A DNA stretch of 64,000 nucleotides, from assembly GCA_963580285.1 (NCBI GenBank), contig OY757015.1:150534082-150598081 (forward strand), read 5' to 3'. The DNA is from Lucinisca nassula. Its lineage: Eukaryota > Mollusca > Bivalvia > Lucinida > Lucinidae. Positions 10,626-21,810 of this stretch are shown here, in pieces. The translations under genes were made by a program, and so were the position numbers. Numbering within the stretch: position 1 is the first letter of the stretch; each line of letters opens with the position of its first letter. The notes beneath the pieces were generated by a model, which saw nothing but the letters and a program-made list of their open reading frames with translations, made no database searches and was not told the DNA's origin.

Positions 10626-10710
10626 ACACAATATTTGTTTTTGAACAAAAAAGGCTTGACATTTCATGTGAATCATCTGTCTATGGGCAGTGCTTGAAAT
10701 TTCAATCCAC

Positions 10711-10905
10711 CACAATAACAAGTCCATGTAATGAATACCCTTGTAAATCCAACTTTATAAAGAGAAAAGTGAGGTTTAAAAGGGTATACAAACATTTTCC
10801 ATATTTTTGTCCAAAACATAGCTTGTGACAGCACATTAAAACTGCCTCAATGAGGCAGTTCTAACGAGCACCCACAATCTATAATTGCAACAGAAATAAA
10901 CGAGT
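10711..10905. mobile_element. HP-C fragment (left two thirds)
   Basis: Contains AACAAGTCCATGTAATGAA, the GTGAGGTTTAAAAGGGTAT arm and the central hairpin with AACTGCCTCAATGAGGCAGTT, ending with CACCCACAATCTATAATTG. The right terminus is missing. Confidence 0.75.
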
Positions 10906-11039
10906 GAAACTAAATATTTTGACATAAAGGAATCAAAGCACTGAAGTACTGGTGGGTCCACTGTCTCTGAGTTAAGACTGGAATATTAAGGTCCTGCATG
11001 GGGACTGACACTGTGAACTTTACTCCTTAAATTCCTGTA

Positions 11040-11115
11040 CTAAAAGGAAACAGTGTAAACCCTGATCAGATGCCACATTCTGCAGCATCTGATCTGTATC
11101 TTCATTGTTTGACAA
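11040..11115. repeat. MITE core palindrome fragment
   Basis: AAACAGTGTAAACCCTGATC with GATCTGTATCTTCATTGTTTG around GCATCTGATC. Core of the TTAA-B type without ends. Confidence 0.55.
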
Positions 11116-11180
11116 ACCCAGCACAAACTATTCCAGTCAGTCCTCACAGCAATCAGAATAGCACAGCTATTTTCTATATA

Positions 11181-11475
11181 TAGTCGAACTTCAATGGCTC
11201 GACTCGAAAATCTGTTCGAGACAGGGGTAGTTCGAGCCACTGAGATACTTTTTGACATATTCTCGGTGTTCTATAATGAATATGTATGCTGTGTGTACTC
11301 ATAAGAATCGCCTCATCGAGTACACACAGCATACATTTGCAAGATAAAAGACTAAAATCTCCTTAATTATCCCCCACAATTTCTTATGTAGAGGATTTCG
11401 CTCGGGGTTCAAGTATGTGTTCGACTCATCCATGGTAAACGACCCATCGGTGTTCGAGCCATCGGTATTCTACTG
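11181..11475. mobile_element. TA-P MITE
   Basis: TA on both sides (11179-11180, 11476-11477). Ends TAGTCGAACTTCAATGGCTCG and CGAGCCATCGGTATTCTACTG are inverted repeats. The centre carries a separate hairpin, TGCTGTGTGTACTC pairing with GAGTACACACAGCA, similar in plan to HP-C. TA target and these ends suggest a Tc1/mariner-type (pogo-like) MITE. Confidence 0.75.
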
Positions 11476-11479
11476 TATG

Positions 11480-11707
11480 AAAAAAATATTACCTGGATTT
11501 CCAACAAATCAGTGATGTCACATGGACATCAGCAAAAAGGCTATTGTGCTTAGTAATTTTAGGTCACTTGACAAACAATCAACCCCAAAAAAGGTATGCA
11601 TGCATAATTATCTCATATACTAAGTAATTGGAAAATTTATTCCAATCTCAAGTTCATACATTGGCTAACAATGATATACCGTTAAATCCTAAAAATTCAG
11701 ACAAATT
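11480..11707. other. unassigned sequence
   Basis: AT-rich; no repeat family or gene recognised. Confidence 0.4.
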
Positions 11708-11860
11708 TAAAACTTGCTGTAATTCTCCTCAAATTTCAACAAATTTGTTTCACCATCCAGCAATGGCAAACAGTTCACCATCCAGTTATGGCAAACAGTG
11801 TAAACCCTGATCAGGAGCAGTCTGATCTGGGTCTACACTGTTTGCTTAGGCCTGACTGTC
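11708..11860. mobile_element. fold-back repeat T, second copy
   Basis: AACTTGCTGTAATTCTCCTC and AAATTTGTTTCACCATCCAG match the 1.65 kb copy; the core is AAACAGTGTAAACCCTGATC ... GGGTCTACACTGTTTGC. The right arm is lost. Confidence 0.6.
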
Positions 11861-11874
11861 CCAATACTTAGGAT

Positions 11875-11995
11875 AATTATGGTACTAGCATGACACCAAG
11901 ATCCGCAACAGAAAGTCAAATGTGTTTTTTTTTACTCTGGTTACTCCAATATATTCCCACTTCATATTAATGGCTGACTCAGAAAGGGTCACAAA
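11875..11995 (+). mobile_element. SINE-3 fragment (3' part)
   Basis: Matches the 18.3 kb copy: GCAACAGAAAGTCAAATGTG, then CTCTGGTTACTCCA and AATGGCTGACTCAGAA. The tRNA-like head is absent. Confidence 0.5.
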
Positions 11996-12006
11996 GCCAA
12001 AGTCAA

Positions 12007-13700
12007 ACAAGAGGCCCATGGGTCACAATGCTCACCAGAGGTCAAGTGTGAAAAACTGGCTGTGGTCCCTGGATGCCATTTTTTTCAACAAACATGGTGG
12101 CTTGAAAAATCTAAGTTTAGGACCACCTGAGGTTTACCAGTGCCAAATCAGTTTGAAATATGATGCCATAGTCTACAACAGGCCTCATACTGACCGAGCT
12201 TTTCAAAACCTGAAATACCTGATTTTGCAGCCTTTACCCTCATCCTGCTGCTGTACATGCCAACCATTACCTTTGCAAACAGTGTAGATCCAGATCAGAT
12301 GGCTTCTGAAGAAGCCATCTGATCAGGATCTACACTGTTTGTAATGCAGTTTGTGACTTGAATACATTATATCAAATAATTTGATTGGTGAATAGGCAGA
12401 AATGGGTGTAGCAAAATAATTTTATTCAGAGGATAAGTGTTAAATAGTCATTTTAAACAGAATATAAGAGGAAAAATCAAAATCTAAAAAGCCTGAAATC
12501 AAGAAAAAATCAAGAAACAATCAAGCCCTAAAAGTCTGAAATCCTGCATATGCCTGAAAAATATGATGCCATAGTCTACAACAGAATCAGAAAAAAATAC
12601 TGATACAAATGCCAAAGTGACAGAATTTGTCCAAGACTCAACTTGGGTCCACCAAGGGTCATCATTTGCACAAACTTGGTATATGGAGAAAGACCTCAGT
12701 GATGCAAACCAAATTGCAAAGTCATGGGCCTTTCAGTTCCTCGAAGGAAGAATTTCAAATCCTTTCTGGTTTCAATCTACCCAGCAGATTCCATTGCGAA
12801 GAAGTTAAAAATACTGAATCTGAGGGATACCAAACTAATGTCAGTAAAGATCCTTGACTTTTAATATTTAATGTTTATAAAACTATCTAGCTCATTGCTA
12901 ATTAAACATATAATTACTTCTGAAAAATTCACTGCTTTGCCTTGATCCCATAAAAATGACTCACCAACATAAAGTAGGTTAAGGTCAACCAAGGTCACCA
13001 TTTGAACAAACTTGGTATGGCCCAAGCTTCTAGTAATACCTACCAAGTTTCTAGATCATCATCCATTTCGTTCCTGAGAAGATTTTCAAAGGGTTTTTAC
13101 CATATATAAGCATGGTGGCCATCTTGGTTAAGTGCCTCCAATGCAATGACACAAACAAAATTTAATTGCTCCACACCATAGAGGCTCTACATGTAATTTG
13201 ATTTTAATCAACCCAGCAGTTTTAGAGAAGACTAAGATAAGAATACTGAATCTGAGGCATCCAGGACAAATGGTCAGTAAATGACCTTGACCTTTGGAAT
13301 TGATAAATTGCCATTTAACTCATCGCAAATAGTGATTCTTGTGCGAGGAGCTCCATAGATTGAGAAAAATCTACTATTTTAGCATTTTTCCCCAATACAA
13401 ATGCCTACTTGACCAAATTTGACCTTGCTACAAACTAGGTCAAGGTCAACCAAATGTCACCATTTGAACAAACTTGATAGGGGACAAGTCCCAAAAGCTC
13501 CATACCAAGTTTCAAGGTCATCAGTCATTTGGTTCCTGAAAAGAAGATTTTCCAAGGGTTTTTACCATATATGGCCATGGCCAAAATCTTGATCATGAAA
13601 TTTTAATCCTATGAACAAACTGTCATTGTCCCATTCCAGAGAAGCTCCACATATAATTTGGTTTTAATCAGCCTAGTGGTTATAGTGGGAAGGTAGATAA
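12007..13700. repeat. degenerate long-period repeat starting CAAGAGGCCCATGGG
   Basis: Starts with ACAAGAGGCCCATGGGTCAC, a start motif I recognise from bivalve dispersed repeats. A unit of about 470 bp recurs: CACCATTTGAACAAACTTG at 12999 and 13468 and again at 17.78 kb, with CAAGTTTCAAGGTCATCAG and TTTTTACCATATATGG following. A TTAA-A MITE lies at 12237-12439. Several short open frames here are not protein-like. Confidence 0.6.
12237..12439. mobile_element. TTAA-A MITE, decayed ends
   Basis: Right flank TTAA (12440-12443); left flank reads TTTA. Ends CCCTCATCCTGCTG and CAGAGGATAAGTG. Central palindrome GATGGCTTCTGAAGAAGCCATC intact. Confidence 0.82.
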
Positions 13701-16700
13701 CTAGAAATTGTGTTTGTGAAACACTATGCCCCCAACCATATACTTGTCCCTAAATGGGACAGTAAACAGTACCTCATGATCATTTGCATTAAAAATAAAC
13801 CTGTCAAATATTTACAGATTTTAAACAAAAGTTATTCAGGTCATCTATGCCTTAGTAGCAAACAGACTGCCAAATATCATGAGCCTAGCTCAAGTGGTTC
13901 TCCAGTTATTTTGTTTAAAAGGTTTCCCTATAGCCAAAATGTATAAATCCAAAAAGGGGCATAACTCCATTAAATATTTTCAGAATTTCGCCAAAAGTTA
14001 ACGAGAATTCTATGTTTTTTAATTAAAGGGGAAATAATTCAAGAAGGGGAGATAATTTGGACAAGAAAAAAAATACGGGTCAACTATTTTTTCATGAGGA
14101 ACTCATATATGAAATTTCAAAACACTAGCATACACGGTTCTGAAGATATGCTATGCACCAGAAAGCAACACAATTGAGTAGCAAAAAATTACAAAGGGCC
14201 ATAACTCTAACAAAATTTTATAGAATTGGTTGAAAATTTAATCAGGTAGTCTCCTCCTTAGTCCCAATCACTATACCAAATATCAAGGCTGTAGCTCAAA
14301 TACTTTTTGAGATATCTTGCTAACGAGAATTCTATGTTATTTAATTAAAGGGGAAATAATTCAAGAAGGGGAGATAATTTGGACAAGAAAAAAAATACGG
14401 GTCAACTATTTTTTCATGAGGAACCCATATATGAAATTTCAAAACACTAGCATACACGGTTCTAAAGATATGCTATGCACCAGAAAGCAACACAATTGAG
14501 TGGCAAAAAATTACAAAGGGCCATAACTCTAACAAAATTTTATAGAATTGGTTGAAAATTTAATCAGGTAATCTCCTCCTTAGTCCCAATCACTATACCA
14601 AATATCAAGGCTGTAGCTCAAATAATTTTTGAGATATCTTGCTAACGAGAATTCTATGTTATTTAATTAAAGGGGAAATAATTCAAGAAGGGGAGATAAT
14701 TTGGACAAGAAAAAAAATACGGGTCAACTATTTTTTCATGAGGAACCCATATATGAAATTTCAAAACACTAGCATACACGGTTCTAAAGATATGCTATGC
14801 ACAAGAAAGCGTGACGTACGAACGGACTAACGGACTAACGGACGAACGGACGGACAAGCCAGAAGCAATATGCCCCCCAACTTTTTTAAAGTAAAGTTGG
14901 GGGCATAAATATCATGAGCCTAGCTCAAGTGGTTCTCCAGTTATTTTGTTTAAAAGGTTTCCCTATAGCCAAAATGTATAAATCCAAAAAGGGGCATAAC
15001 TCCATTAAATATTTTCAGAATTTCGCCAAAAGTTAACGAGAATTCTATGTTTTTTAATTAAAGGGGAAATAATTCAAGAAGGGGAGATAATTTGGACAAG
15101 AAAAAAAATACGGGTCAACTATTTTTTCATGAGGAACCCATATATGAAATTTCAAAACACTAGCATACACGGTTCTAAAGATATGCTATGCACAAGAAAG
15201 CGTGACGTACGAACGGACTAACGGACTAACGGACGAACGGACGGACAAGCCAGAAGCAATATGCCCCCCAACTTTTTTAAAGTAAAGTTGGGGGCATAAA
15301 TATCATGAGCCTAGCTCAAGTGGTTCTCCAGTTATTTTGTTTAAAAGGTTTCCCTATAGCCAAAATGTATAAATCCAAAAAGGGGCATAACTCCATTAAA
15401 TATTTTCAGAATTTCGCCAAAAGTTAACGAGAATTCTATGTTTTTTAATTAAAGGGGAAATAATTCAAGAAGGGGAGATAATTTGGACAAGAAAAAAAAT
15501 ACGGGTCAACTATTTTTTCATGAGGAACTCATATATGAAATTTCAAAACACTAGCATACACGGTTCTGAAGATATGCTATGCACCAGAAAGCAACACAAT
15601 TGAGTAGCAAAAAATTACAAAGGGCCATAACTCTAACAAAATTTTATAGAATTGGTTGAAAATTTAATCAGGTAGTCTCCTCCTTAGTCCCAATCACTAT
15701 ACCAAATATCAAGGCTGTAGCTCAAATACTTTTTGAGATATCTTGCTAACGAGAATTCTATGTTATTTAATTAAAGGGGAAATAATTCAAGAAGGGGAGA
15801 TAATTTGGACAAGAAAAAAAATACGGGTCAACTATTTTTTCATGAGGAACCCATATATGAAATTTCAAAACACTAGCATACACGGTTCTAAAGATATGCT
15901 ATGCACCAGAAAGCAACACAATTGAGTGGCAAAAAATTACAAAGGGCCATAACTCTAACAAAATTTTATAGAATTGGTTGAAAATTTAATCAGGTAATCT
16001 CCTCCTTAGTCCCAATCACTATACCAAATATCAAGGCTGTAGCTCAAATAATTTTTGAGATATCTTGCTAACGAGAATTCTATGTTATTTAATTAAAGGG
16101 GAAATAATTCAAGAAGGGGAGATAATTTGGACAAGAAAAAAAATACGGGTCAACTATTTTTTCATGAGGAACCCATATATGAAATTTCAAAACACTAGCA
16201 TACACGGTTCTAAAGATATGCTATGCACAAGAAAGCGTGATGTACGAACGGACTAACGGACTAACGGACGAACGGACGGACAAGCCAGAAGCAATATGCC
16301 CCCCAACTTTTTTAAAGTAAAGTTGGGGGCATAAATATCATGAGCCTAGCTCAAGTGGTTCTCCAGTTATTTTGTTTAAAAGGTTTCCCTATAGCCAAAA
16401 TGTATAAATCCAAAAAGGGGCATAACTCCATTAAATATTTTCAGAATTTCGCCAAAAGTTAACGAGAATTCTATGTTTTTTAATTAAAGGGGAAATAATT
16501 CAAGAAGGGGAGATAATTTGGACAAGAAAAAAAAAACGGGTCAACTATTTTTTCATGAGGAACTCATATATGAAATTTCAAAACACTAGCATACACGGTT
16601 CTAAAGATATGCTATGCACCAGAAAGCAACACAATTGAGTGGCAAAAAATTACAAAGGGCCATAACTCTAACAAAATTTTATAGAATTGGTTGAAAATTT

Positions 16701-17369
16701 AATCAGGTAGTCTCCTCCTTAGTCCCAATCACTATACCAAATATCAAGGCTGTAGCTCAAATACTTTTTTAGATATCTTGCTAACGAGAATTCTATGTTA
16801 TTTAATTAAAGGGGAAATAATTCAAGAAGGGGAGATAATTTGGACAAGAAAAAAAATACGGGTCAACTATTTTTTCATGAGGAACCCATATATGAAATTT
16901 CAAAACACTAGCATACACGGTTCTAAAGATATGCTATGCACCAGAAAGCAACACAATTGAGTGGCAAAAAATTACAAAGGGCCATAACTCTAACAAAATT
17001 TTATAGAATTGGTTGAAAATTTAATCAGGTAATCTCCTCCTTAGTCCCAATCACTATACCAAATATCAAGGCTGTAGCTCAAATAATTTTTGAGATATCT
17101 TGCTAACGAGAATTCTATGTTATTTAATTAAAGGGGAAATAATTCAAGAAGGGGAGATAATTTGGACAAGAAAAAAAATACGGGTCAACTATTTTTTCAT
17201 GAGGAACCCATATATGAAATTTCAAAACACTAGCATACACGGTTCTAAAGATATGCTATGCACAAGAAAGCGTGACGTACGAACGGACTAACGGACTAAC
17301 GGACGAACGGACGGACAAGCCAGAAGCAATATGCCCCCCAACTTTTTTAAAGTAAAGTTGGGGGCATAA
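13701..17369 (+). mobile_element. pearl-like element with higher-order core repeats
   Basis: Starts CTAGAAATTG then ATGCCCCCAACC; ends with a hairpin ATGCCCCCCAACTTT / AAAGTTGGGGGCAT. Inside is a large tandem core. Monomers of 322 bp (two diverged 160-bp halves) carry CTAACGAGAATTCTATG at 13999, 14321, 14643 and so on. A block from AATATCATGAGCCTAGCTC to the hairpin repeats four times (starts about 13875, 14907, 15298, 16335): three blocks of about 1035 bp with three monomers and one of 391 bp with one. Each block ends in a GGACTAACGGACGAACGGAC stretch. This is the plan of bivalve pearl elements, thought to be Helitron-related. Flanks rejoin host text with no target duplication. Six near-identical 60-63-residue open frames are repeat artefacts. 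Confidence 0.85.
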
Positions 17370-18010
17370 AAATACTGCACCTGCGGTATCCAGGACAAAG
17401 ATCTGTAGATGACCTTTACCTTTTGAATTGATATACACCAAAACCTCGTTATAACACGGTTCATTATAACACGGTTTTGGATATAACACGGTTTCAAGAT
17501 GGATCCCAAAAATGTATAGATTATATAGAAAAATGACCATAAATGGTCATTTTTCTATAGAATCTATACATTTTTGTTTGGATATAACACGGTTGTTTAA
17601 CTAACACGGTTTCTGCTTTGGACCCCAACAATAGTGTTATAAAGAGGTTGAGGTGTACTACCATTCAACTGAGTGCAAATATCAATTCTGAGGTCATATG
17701 TTACAAAAGAATCAGAAAAATCTGCTGTTTTGCCAATTTAACCTTAACATAAACTAGGTCAGGGACAACCAAAAGTCACCATTGAACAAACATGGTAGAG
17801 CTTGAATCCCCAGTGCTGCAAACCAAGTTTCAAGGTCATCAGCCATTTGGTCCCTGAGAAGATTTTAAAAGTTTTATACCATATATGGGCATAGCAGCCA
17901 TCTTAGTCATTTGACTTCGTTCTAACAAACAAATAATTGTACCCCATTCCCATGGAAGCTCCACATGTAATTTGGTTTCAACTGGCCAAGTAGTTGATGC
18001 CATCTGAAAA
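17370..18010. repeat. continuation of the degenerate long-period repeat, split by TA-J
   Basis: AATACTGCACCTGCGGTATC continues the text interrupted at 13700 (compare AATACTGAATCTGAGGCATC at 13241). CACCATTGAACAAACATGGT and CAAGTTTCAAGGTCATCAGC follow. A TA-J MITE sits at 17436-17655. Confidence 0.6.
17436..17655. mobile_element. TA-J MITE (pogo/Tc1-like)
   Basis: TA flanks (17434-17435, 17656-17657). Ends CACCAAAACCTCGTTATAAC and GTTATAAAGAGGTTGAGGTG are inverted repeats. The centre is a hairpin, ATAGAAAAATGACCAT with ATGGTCATTTTTCTAT. 220 bp. The CCTCGTTATAAC-type end is typical of pogo/Tigger MITEs. Confidence 0.85.
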
Positions 18011-18269
18011 TGTTGATGATGGCGACAATGACAACGGAGAGACCACTGTCTATACTATAAGCTCGCCATCCCAGAGCCTTTAGTTCTGGTGAACTAGAAA
18101 TTAAAGAAGAGTGAACCATACTGACTCAAAATTTCAGCTCTTTAACACCTACCTATTTCTACCAAATTTCTTCAAATTCTGTCCTCATATCTCAATACAA
18201 AATTCTGAGATTGTAGGGTATTTCAAAACACCAAAGCTGAAGCAATGAGGTAATAAAAATACTTCACAG
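18011..18269. other. unassigned sequence
   Basis: No family or gene recognised. Confidence 0.4.
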
Positions 18270-18475
18270 ACCTCCATGGCCTAACTGTTCAGAGTGCTGA
18301 CTCTAGACTTTAGGTCTCTCACCACTGTGGGGTGGAGCCTAATGATTGGGTCACTTGGGATGCCAAGTTCTGTAACGGAAGGTCAGGTTTTTTTTCCTCC
18401 TGGTAATCCAGTTTTTGTCAATCTATGATTACAGACTGGCTCAATTTCAGTGAAATAATCTTAAATTCAAAAAAT
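18270..18475 (+). mobile_element. SINE-3 copy (tRNA-derived)
   Basis: Starts GACCTCCATGGCCTAACTG with a tRNA-like A box region, then TGTGGGGTGGAGCC at the B-box place (mutated from GGTTCGAGCC seen at 61.99 kb), then AACGGAAGGTCAGG. Non-coding. Confidence 0.75.
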
Positions 18476-18493
18476 AAAAAAAAATAAAATTAA

Positions 18494-18698
18494 CTCTTAT
18501 CATGCTGTTCACGACAACCCCTATCTTTGGAAACAGTGTATATCCAGATCAGATGGCTTCTGAAGAAGCCATCTGATCAGGATCTACACTGTTTGGCATT
18601 CAGTTTATGAACTTGTAGCAATAAATTACATCAAGTAATTTGATTGGTTGATAGACAGATATGGGTGTGGCTTAAATGAATATTCAGCAAGATAAGGG
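18494..18698. mobile_element. TTAA-A MITE
   Basis: TTAA at 18490-18493 and 18699-18702. Ends CTCTTATCATGCTG and CAGCAAGATAAGGG; inner palindrome GATGGCTTCTGAAGAAGCCATC. Confidence 0.88.
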
Positions 18699-18702
18699 TT
18701 AA

Positions 18703-19100
18703 AAAAAGTACTAAATACTTACCTGGTCCTAATATTGGACTGTTTCACAGGCTTTGATCAGGTATTACATTAAGAAAAAAATAGATTTCCTCCCAGGATG
18801 CCAACACATTAATATAGGATGTCCTCACTAAAATAACCTCTAGAATATTCAATATACATTCAATATCACATTCAATATCACATACAAACAGACCGCAGTT
18901 TACATCATTAGCAATATGCTGTTAATTGTGTTTAGCTGGGTAACAGCCTCAATTTCTCATTAATCGCAGTTTAATTACAACAAACTCAGCTCTATTTAAA
19001 CTTTAATACTAACAATCTGTACAAGAGTAATGACAGACTCTCTCCGCTTAATTGGAATATGGATTTTTATTTTGCAGAAAAAAAAGTCTAGTTCTAAAAG
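18703..19100. other. unassigned sequence
   Basis: AT-rich, with a short direct repeat of TTCAATATCACA near 18855. No gene. Confidence 0.4.
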
Positions 19101-19104
19101 GAGA

Positions 19105-20095
19105 TGGATACACCTTCAGGGGAGACTACTCTTTCAAAGCTATTTTTTATCTCCCATATCAATAAAGGGCAAACATTTTTTGTTTCCCATATCAATAAAA
19201 GGTCAACATTTTTTGTTTCCCATATCAATAAAGGGTCAACATTTTGTCTTCCATATCAATAAGGAGTCAACATTTTGTCCCCATATCAATAAGGATTCAA
19301 CATTTTTGTCTCCCGTATCAAAAAGGGGTCCATTTTGTCTCCCATATCAATAAGGAGTAAACATTTTGTCTCCCATATCAATAAGGGGTAAACATTTTGT
19401 CTCCCATATCAATAAGGTGTCAACATTTTTGTCTCCCATATCAATAAAGATAAAACATTTTGTCTCCCATATCAATAAGGGGTAAACATTTTGTCTCCCA
19501 TATCAATAAGGTATAAACATTTTGTCTCCCATATCCATAAGGGGTCAACATTTTGTCTCCCATATCAATAAGGAGTAAACATTTTTGTCTCCAATATCAA
19601 TAAGGAGTAAACATTTTGTCTCCCATATCAATAAGGTATAAACATTTTGTCTCCCATATCAATAAGTGGTAAACATTTTGTCTCCCATATCAATAAGGAG
19701 TCATTTTGTCTCCCATATCAATAAGGGGTAAACATTTTGTCTCCCATATCAATAAGGGGTCAACATTTTTGTTTCCCATATCAATAAGGAGTAAACATTT
19801 GTCTCCCATATCAATAAGGGGTAAACATTTTGTCTCCCATATCAATAAGGGGTCAACATTTTTTGTCTCCCATATCAATAAGGGGTCAACATTTTGTCTC
19901 CCATATCAATAAGGGGTCAACATTTTTCTCCAATATCAATAAAGGGTCAACATTTTTGTCCCCCATATCAATAAGGGGTCAACATTTTTGTCTCCCATAT
20001 CAATAAGGGGTAAAAATTTTGTCTCCCATATCAATAAAGGGTCAACATTTTTTGTTTTCCATATCAGTAAATCATCAACATTTTTTGTTTCCCAT
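19105..20095. repeat. minisatellite, unit about 30 bp (CCCATATCAATAAGGGGT)
   Basis: About 31 units of TCTCCCATATCAATAAGG plus RGTAAACATTTTG or GTCAACATTTTTG. The first unit follows TTCAGGGGAGACTACTC, which recurs as AGGGGAGGCAACTCC at 37.5 kb, so the array seems to have grown from a dispersed repeat. Open frames on both strands (period divisible by 3 in places) are artefacts. Confidence 0.9.
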
Positions 20096-20278
20096 TTCAA
20101 GATGGATCCGAAAAATTTATAGATTGTATAGAAAAAAGACCATAAATGGTAAAATCCATAAATGGTCATTTTTCTATATCATCTATACATTTTGGTTTGA
20201 TATAACACAGTTGTTTAACTAACATGCTTTAAGCTTTGGACCCCATTAATAGTGTTATAAAGAGGTTGTGGTGTATCC
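20096..20278. mobile_element. TA-J MITE, left end replaced by the minisatellite
   Basis: From TTTCAAGATGGATCC through the hairpin (ACCATAAATGG repeated) to GTTATAAAGAGGTTGTGGTG and TA. The expected left end CACCAAAACCTCG is absent; the 30-bp array abuts directly. Confidence 0.8.
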
Positions 20279-20329
20279 TCCATTTATCACTTCATGGCTT
20301 TTCTATAAACTCAGTCATTGTGAAAAAGG

Positions 20330-20510
20330 GCCAGTCAGCCTCAGTGGCTGAGTTGGATATGATTGTGTTCCACTGGTGAACAGAAGGTGGCATGTTTGAT
20401 ATCCGCCAGATTGGAAACAAGGTTTCGTACAGATTGATCAAGAAATCTAAAATCCTTTGATCATTTTCTCCCTTCTACTGAGGAAATGTGCCATGTACTG
20501 GAATGACTGT
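20330..20510 (+). mobile_element. SINE-2 5' half
   Basis: CAGCCTCAGTGGCTGAGTTG gives the tRNA-like A-box region and ATGTTTGATATCC the B-box region; then TGATCATTTTCTCCCTTCTA and ATGTGCCATGTACTGG. The 3' half is missing. Confidence 0.75.
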
Positions 20511-20552
20511 GTGAATCATGAGACTGTGGTTGCTCCATTTTCCCAATAGAAA

Positions 20553-20805
20553 AATAAAGCGAAGGCAATGATCAGGCAACAATAGTATTACCTAACACCT
20601 CCCATCAAAGACACCAAAAAGGAAAGAAACAGGAACATGAAGTAAATAAACCCTAATGAAAACGTAACTAGTAGAAGCCGAAAGGACAGTTACTTTCCCA
20701 TGGGTATCCTAAATAAAACGATACAAGCAAAACACACAATCAAATACAAACCATAACAAATAATACACCGAGACAAATGGAATGGTCAGCAAGCAATCTT
20801 AGAGA
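20553..20805. repeat. dispersed repeat Q, copy 1
   Basis: GCGAAGGCAATGATCAGG, CATCAAAGACACC, AAAGGACAGTTACTTTCCCA and CAAACCATAACAAA recur in the same order at 25.89-26.18 kb. About 250 bp; ends not clear; non-coding. Confidence 0.7.
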
Positions 20806-20859
20806 TTTGCTGAAATCACATGGCATCATGGGTACTGGTATGTTATTTCTACATACAAA

Positions 20860-21460
20860 CAATGTCCTGGCATAATAAAATGGGTGAGTATATGTTTCTT
20901 ACATACGTCCTGGCATAATAACATGGGTGAGTATAATGTTTCTTACATACGTCCTGGCATAATAACATGGGTGAGTAGATGTTTCTTACATACGTCCTGG
21001 CATAATAACATGTGTGAGTATATGTTTCTTACATACGTCCTGGCATAATAACATGGGTGAGTATAATGTTTCTTACATACGTCCTGGCATAATAACATGG
21101 GTGAGTATATGTTTCTTACATACGTCCTGGCATAATAACATGGGTGAGTATATGTTTCTTACATACGTCCTGGCATAATAACATGTGTGAGTATATGTTT
21201 CCTACATATGTCCTGGCATAATAACATGGCTGAGTACAGTGAAATTCGGCTATTAAGACCACCTAAAATTAATACTAATTCTGCTAAGCTTATTAAGAAG
21301 GGTGCAGTTACCCTGTCTCCGTGTTTTCTGCACACAATGCCCTTTGGTCACGGACCAACTTTGGGACTGTTCAAAAGTGGTCATAAAGACCACTTTTGAA
21401 CAGTCCCAAAGGTGGTCTTAACATAGGAATCTTAGTGTATATGTTTCTGACAAATAAGCA
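20860..21460. repeat. minisatellite, period 43/44 bp, nine units
   Basis: CCTGGCATAATAACATGGG recurs at 20866, 20909, 20953, 20996, 21039, 21083, 21126, 21169 and 21212. The order of 43- and 44-base steps (43,44,43,43,44,43,43,43) points to block duplication. A TA-U MITE splits the last unit. Confidence 0.92.
21237..21437. mobile_element. TA-U MITE inside the 43-bp minisatellite
   Basis: TA at 21235-21236 and 21438-21439. Ends CAGTGAAATTCGGCTATTAA (followed by GACCACC) and GGTGGTCTTAACATAGGAAT (then CTTAGTG) are inverted repeats. Inner hairpin GGGACTGTTCAAAAGTGGTC and complement. Removing it restores TGAGTATATGTTTC of the minisatellite. 201 bp, Tc1/mariner or pogo type. Confidence 0.9.
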
Positions 21461-21601
21461 TTATATTCTATTCTGGTATTATGACATGGATGGCTTTTTT
21501 GTGTATATTTTCCATACATGCAATCAAAAAGTCCTGACATTATGACACAGATGTGTATATTTGTCCCTTGTGTTATCACATGGATACATATATTTTCTTA
21601 A

Positions 21602-21806
21602 CCCTTGGCCTGCTGAATATTTAAATATGCCACACTCACTACCAATTATCGACCAATCAGATTACTTGATGCAAATTATTGCAACAAATTCATAAACTGA
21701 ATGACAAACAATGTAGATCCTGATCAGATGGCTTCTTCAGAAGCCATCTGATCTGGATCTACATTGTTTGAAAGGTAAGGCATAACCGGGCTCAGTAGGA
21801 CAAGAG
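21602..21806. mobile_element. TTAA-A MITE
   Basis: TTAA at 21598-21601 and 21807-21810. Ends CCCTTGGCCTGCTG and CAGTAGGACAAGAG; palindrome GATGGCTTCTTCAGAAGCCATC. Confidence 0.86.
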
Positions 21807-21810
21807 TTAA

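Noticed and set aside
14317..17291. Six near-identical 60-63-residue open frames beginning MLTRILCYLIKGEI
   Set aside because: They repeat only because the 322-bp monomer repeats; no start context, domain or variation pattern of a gene.
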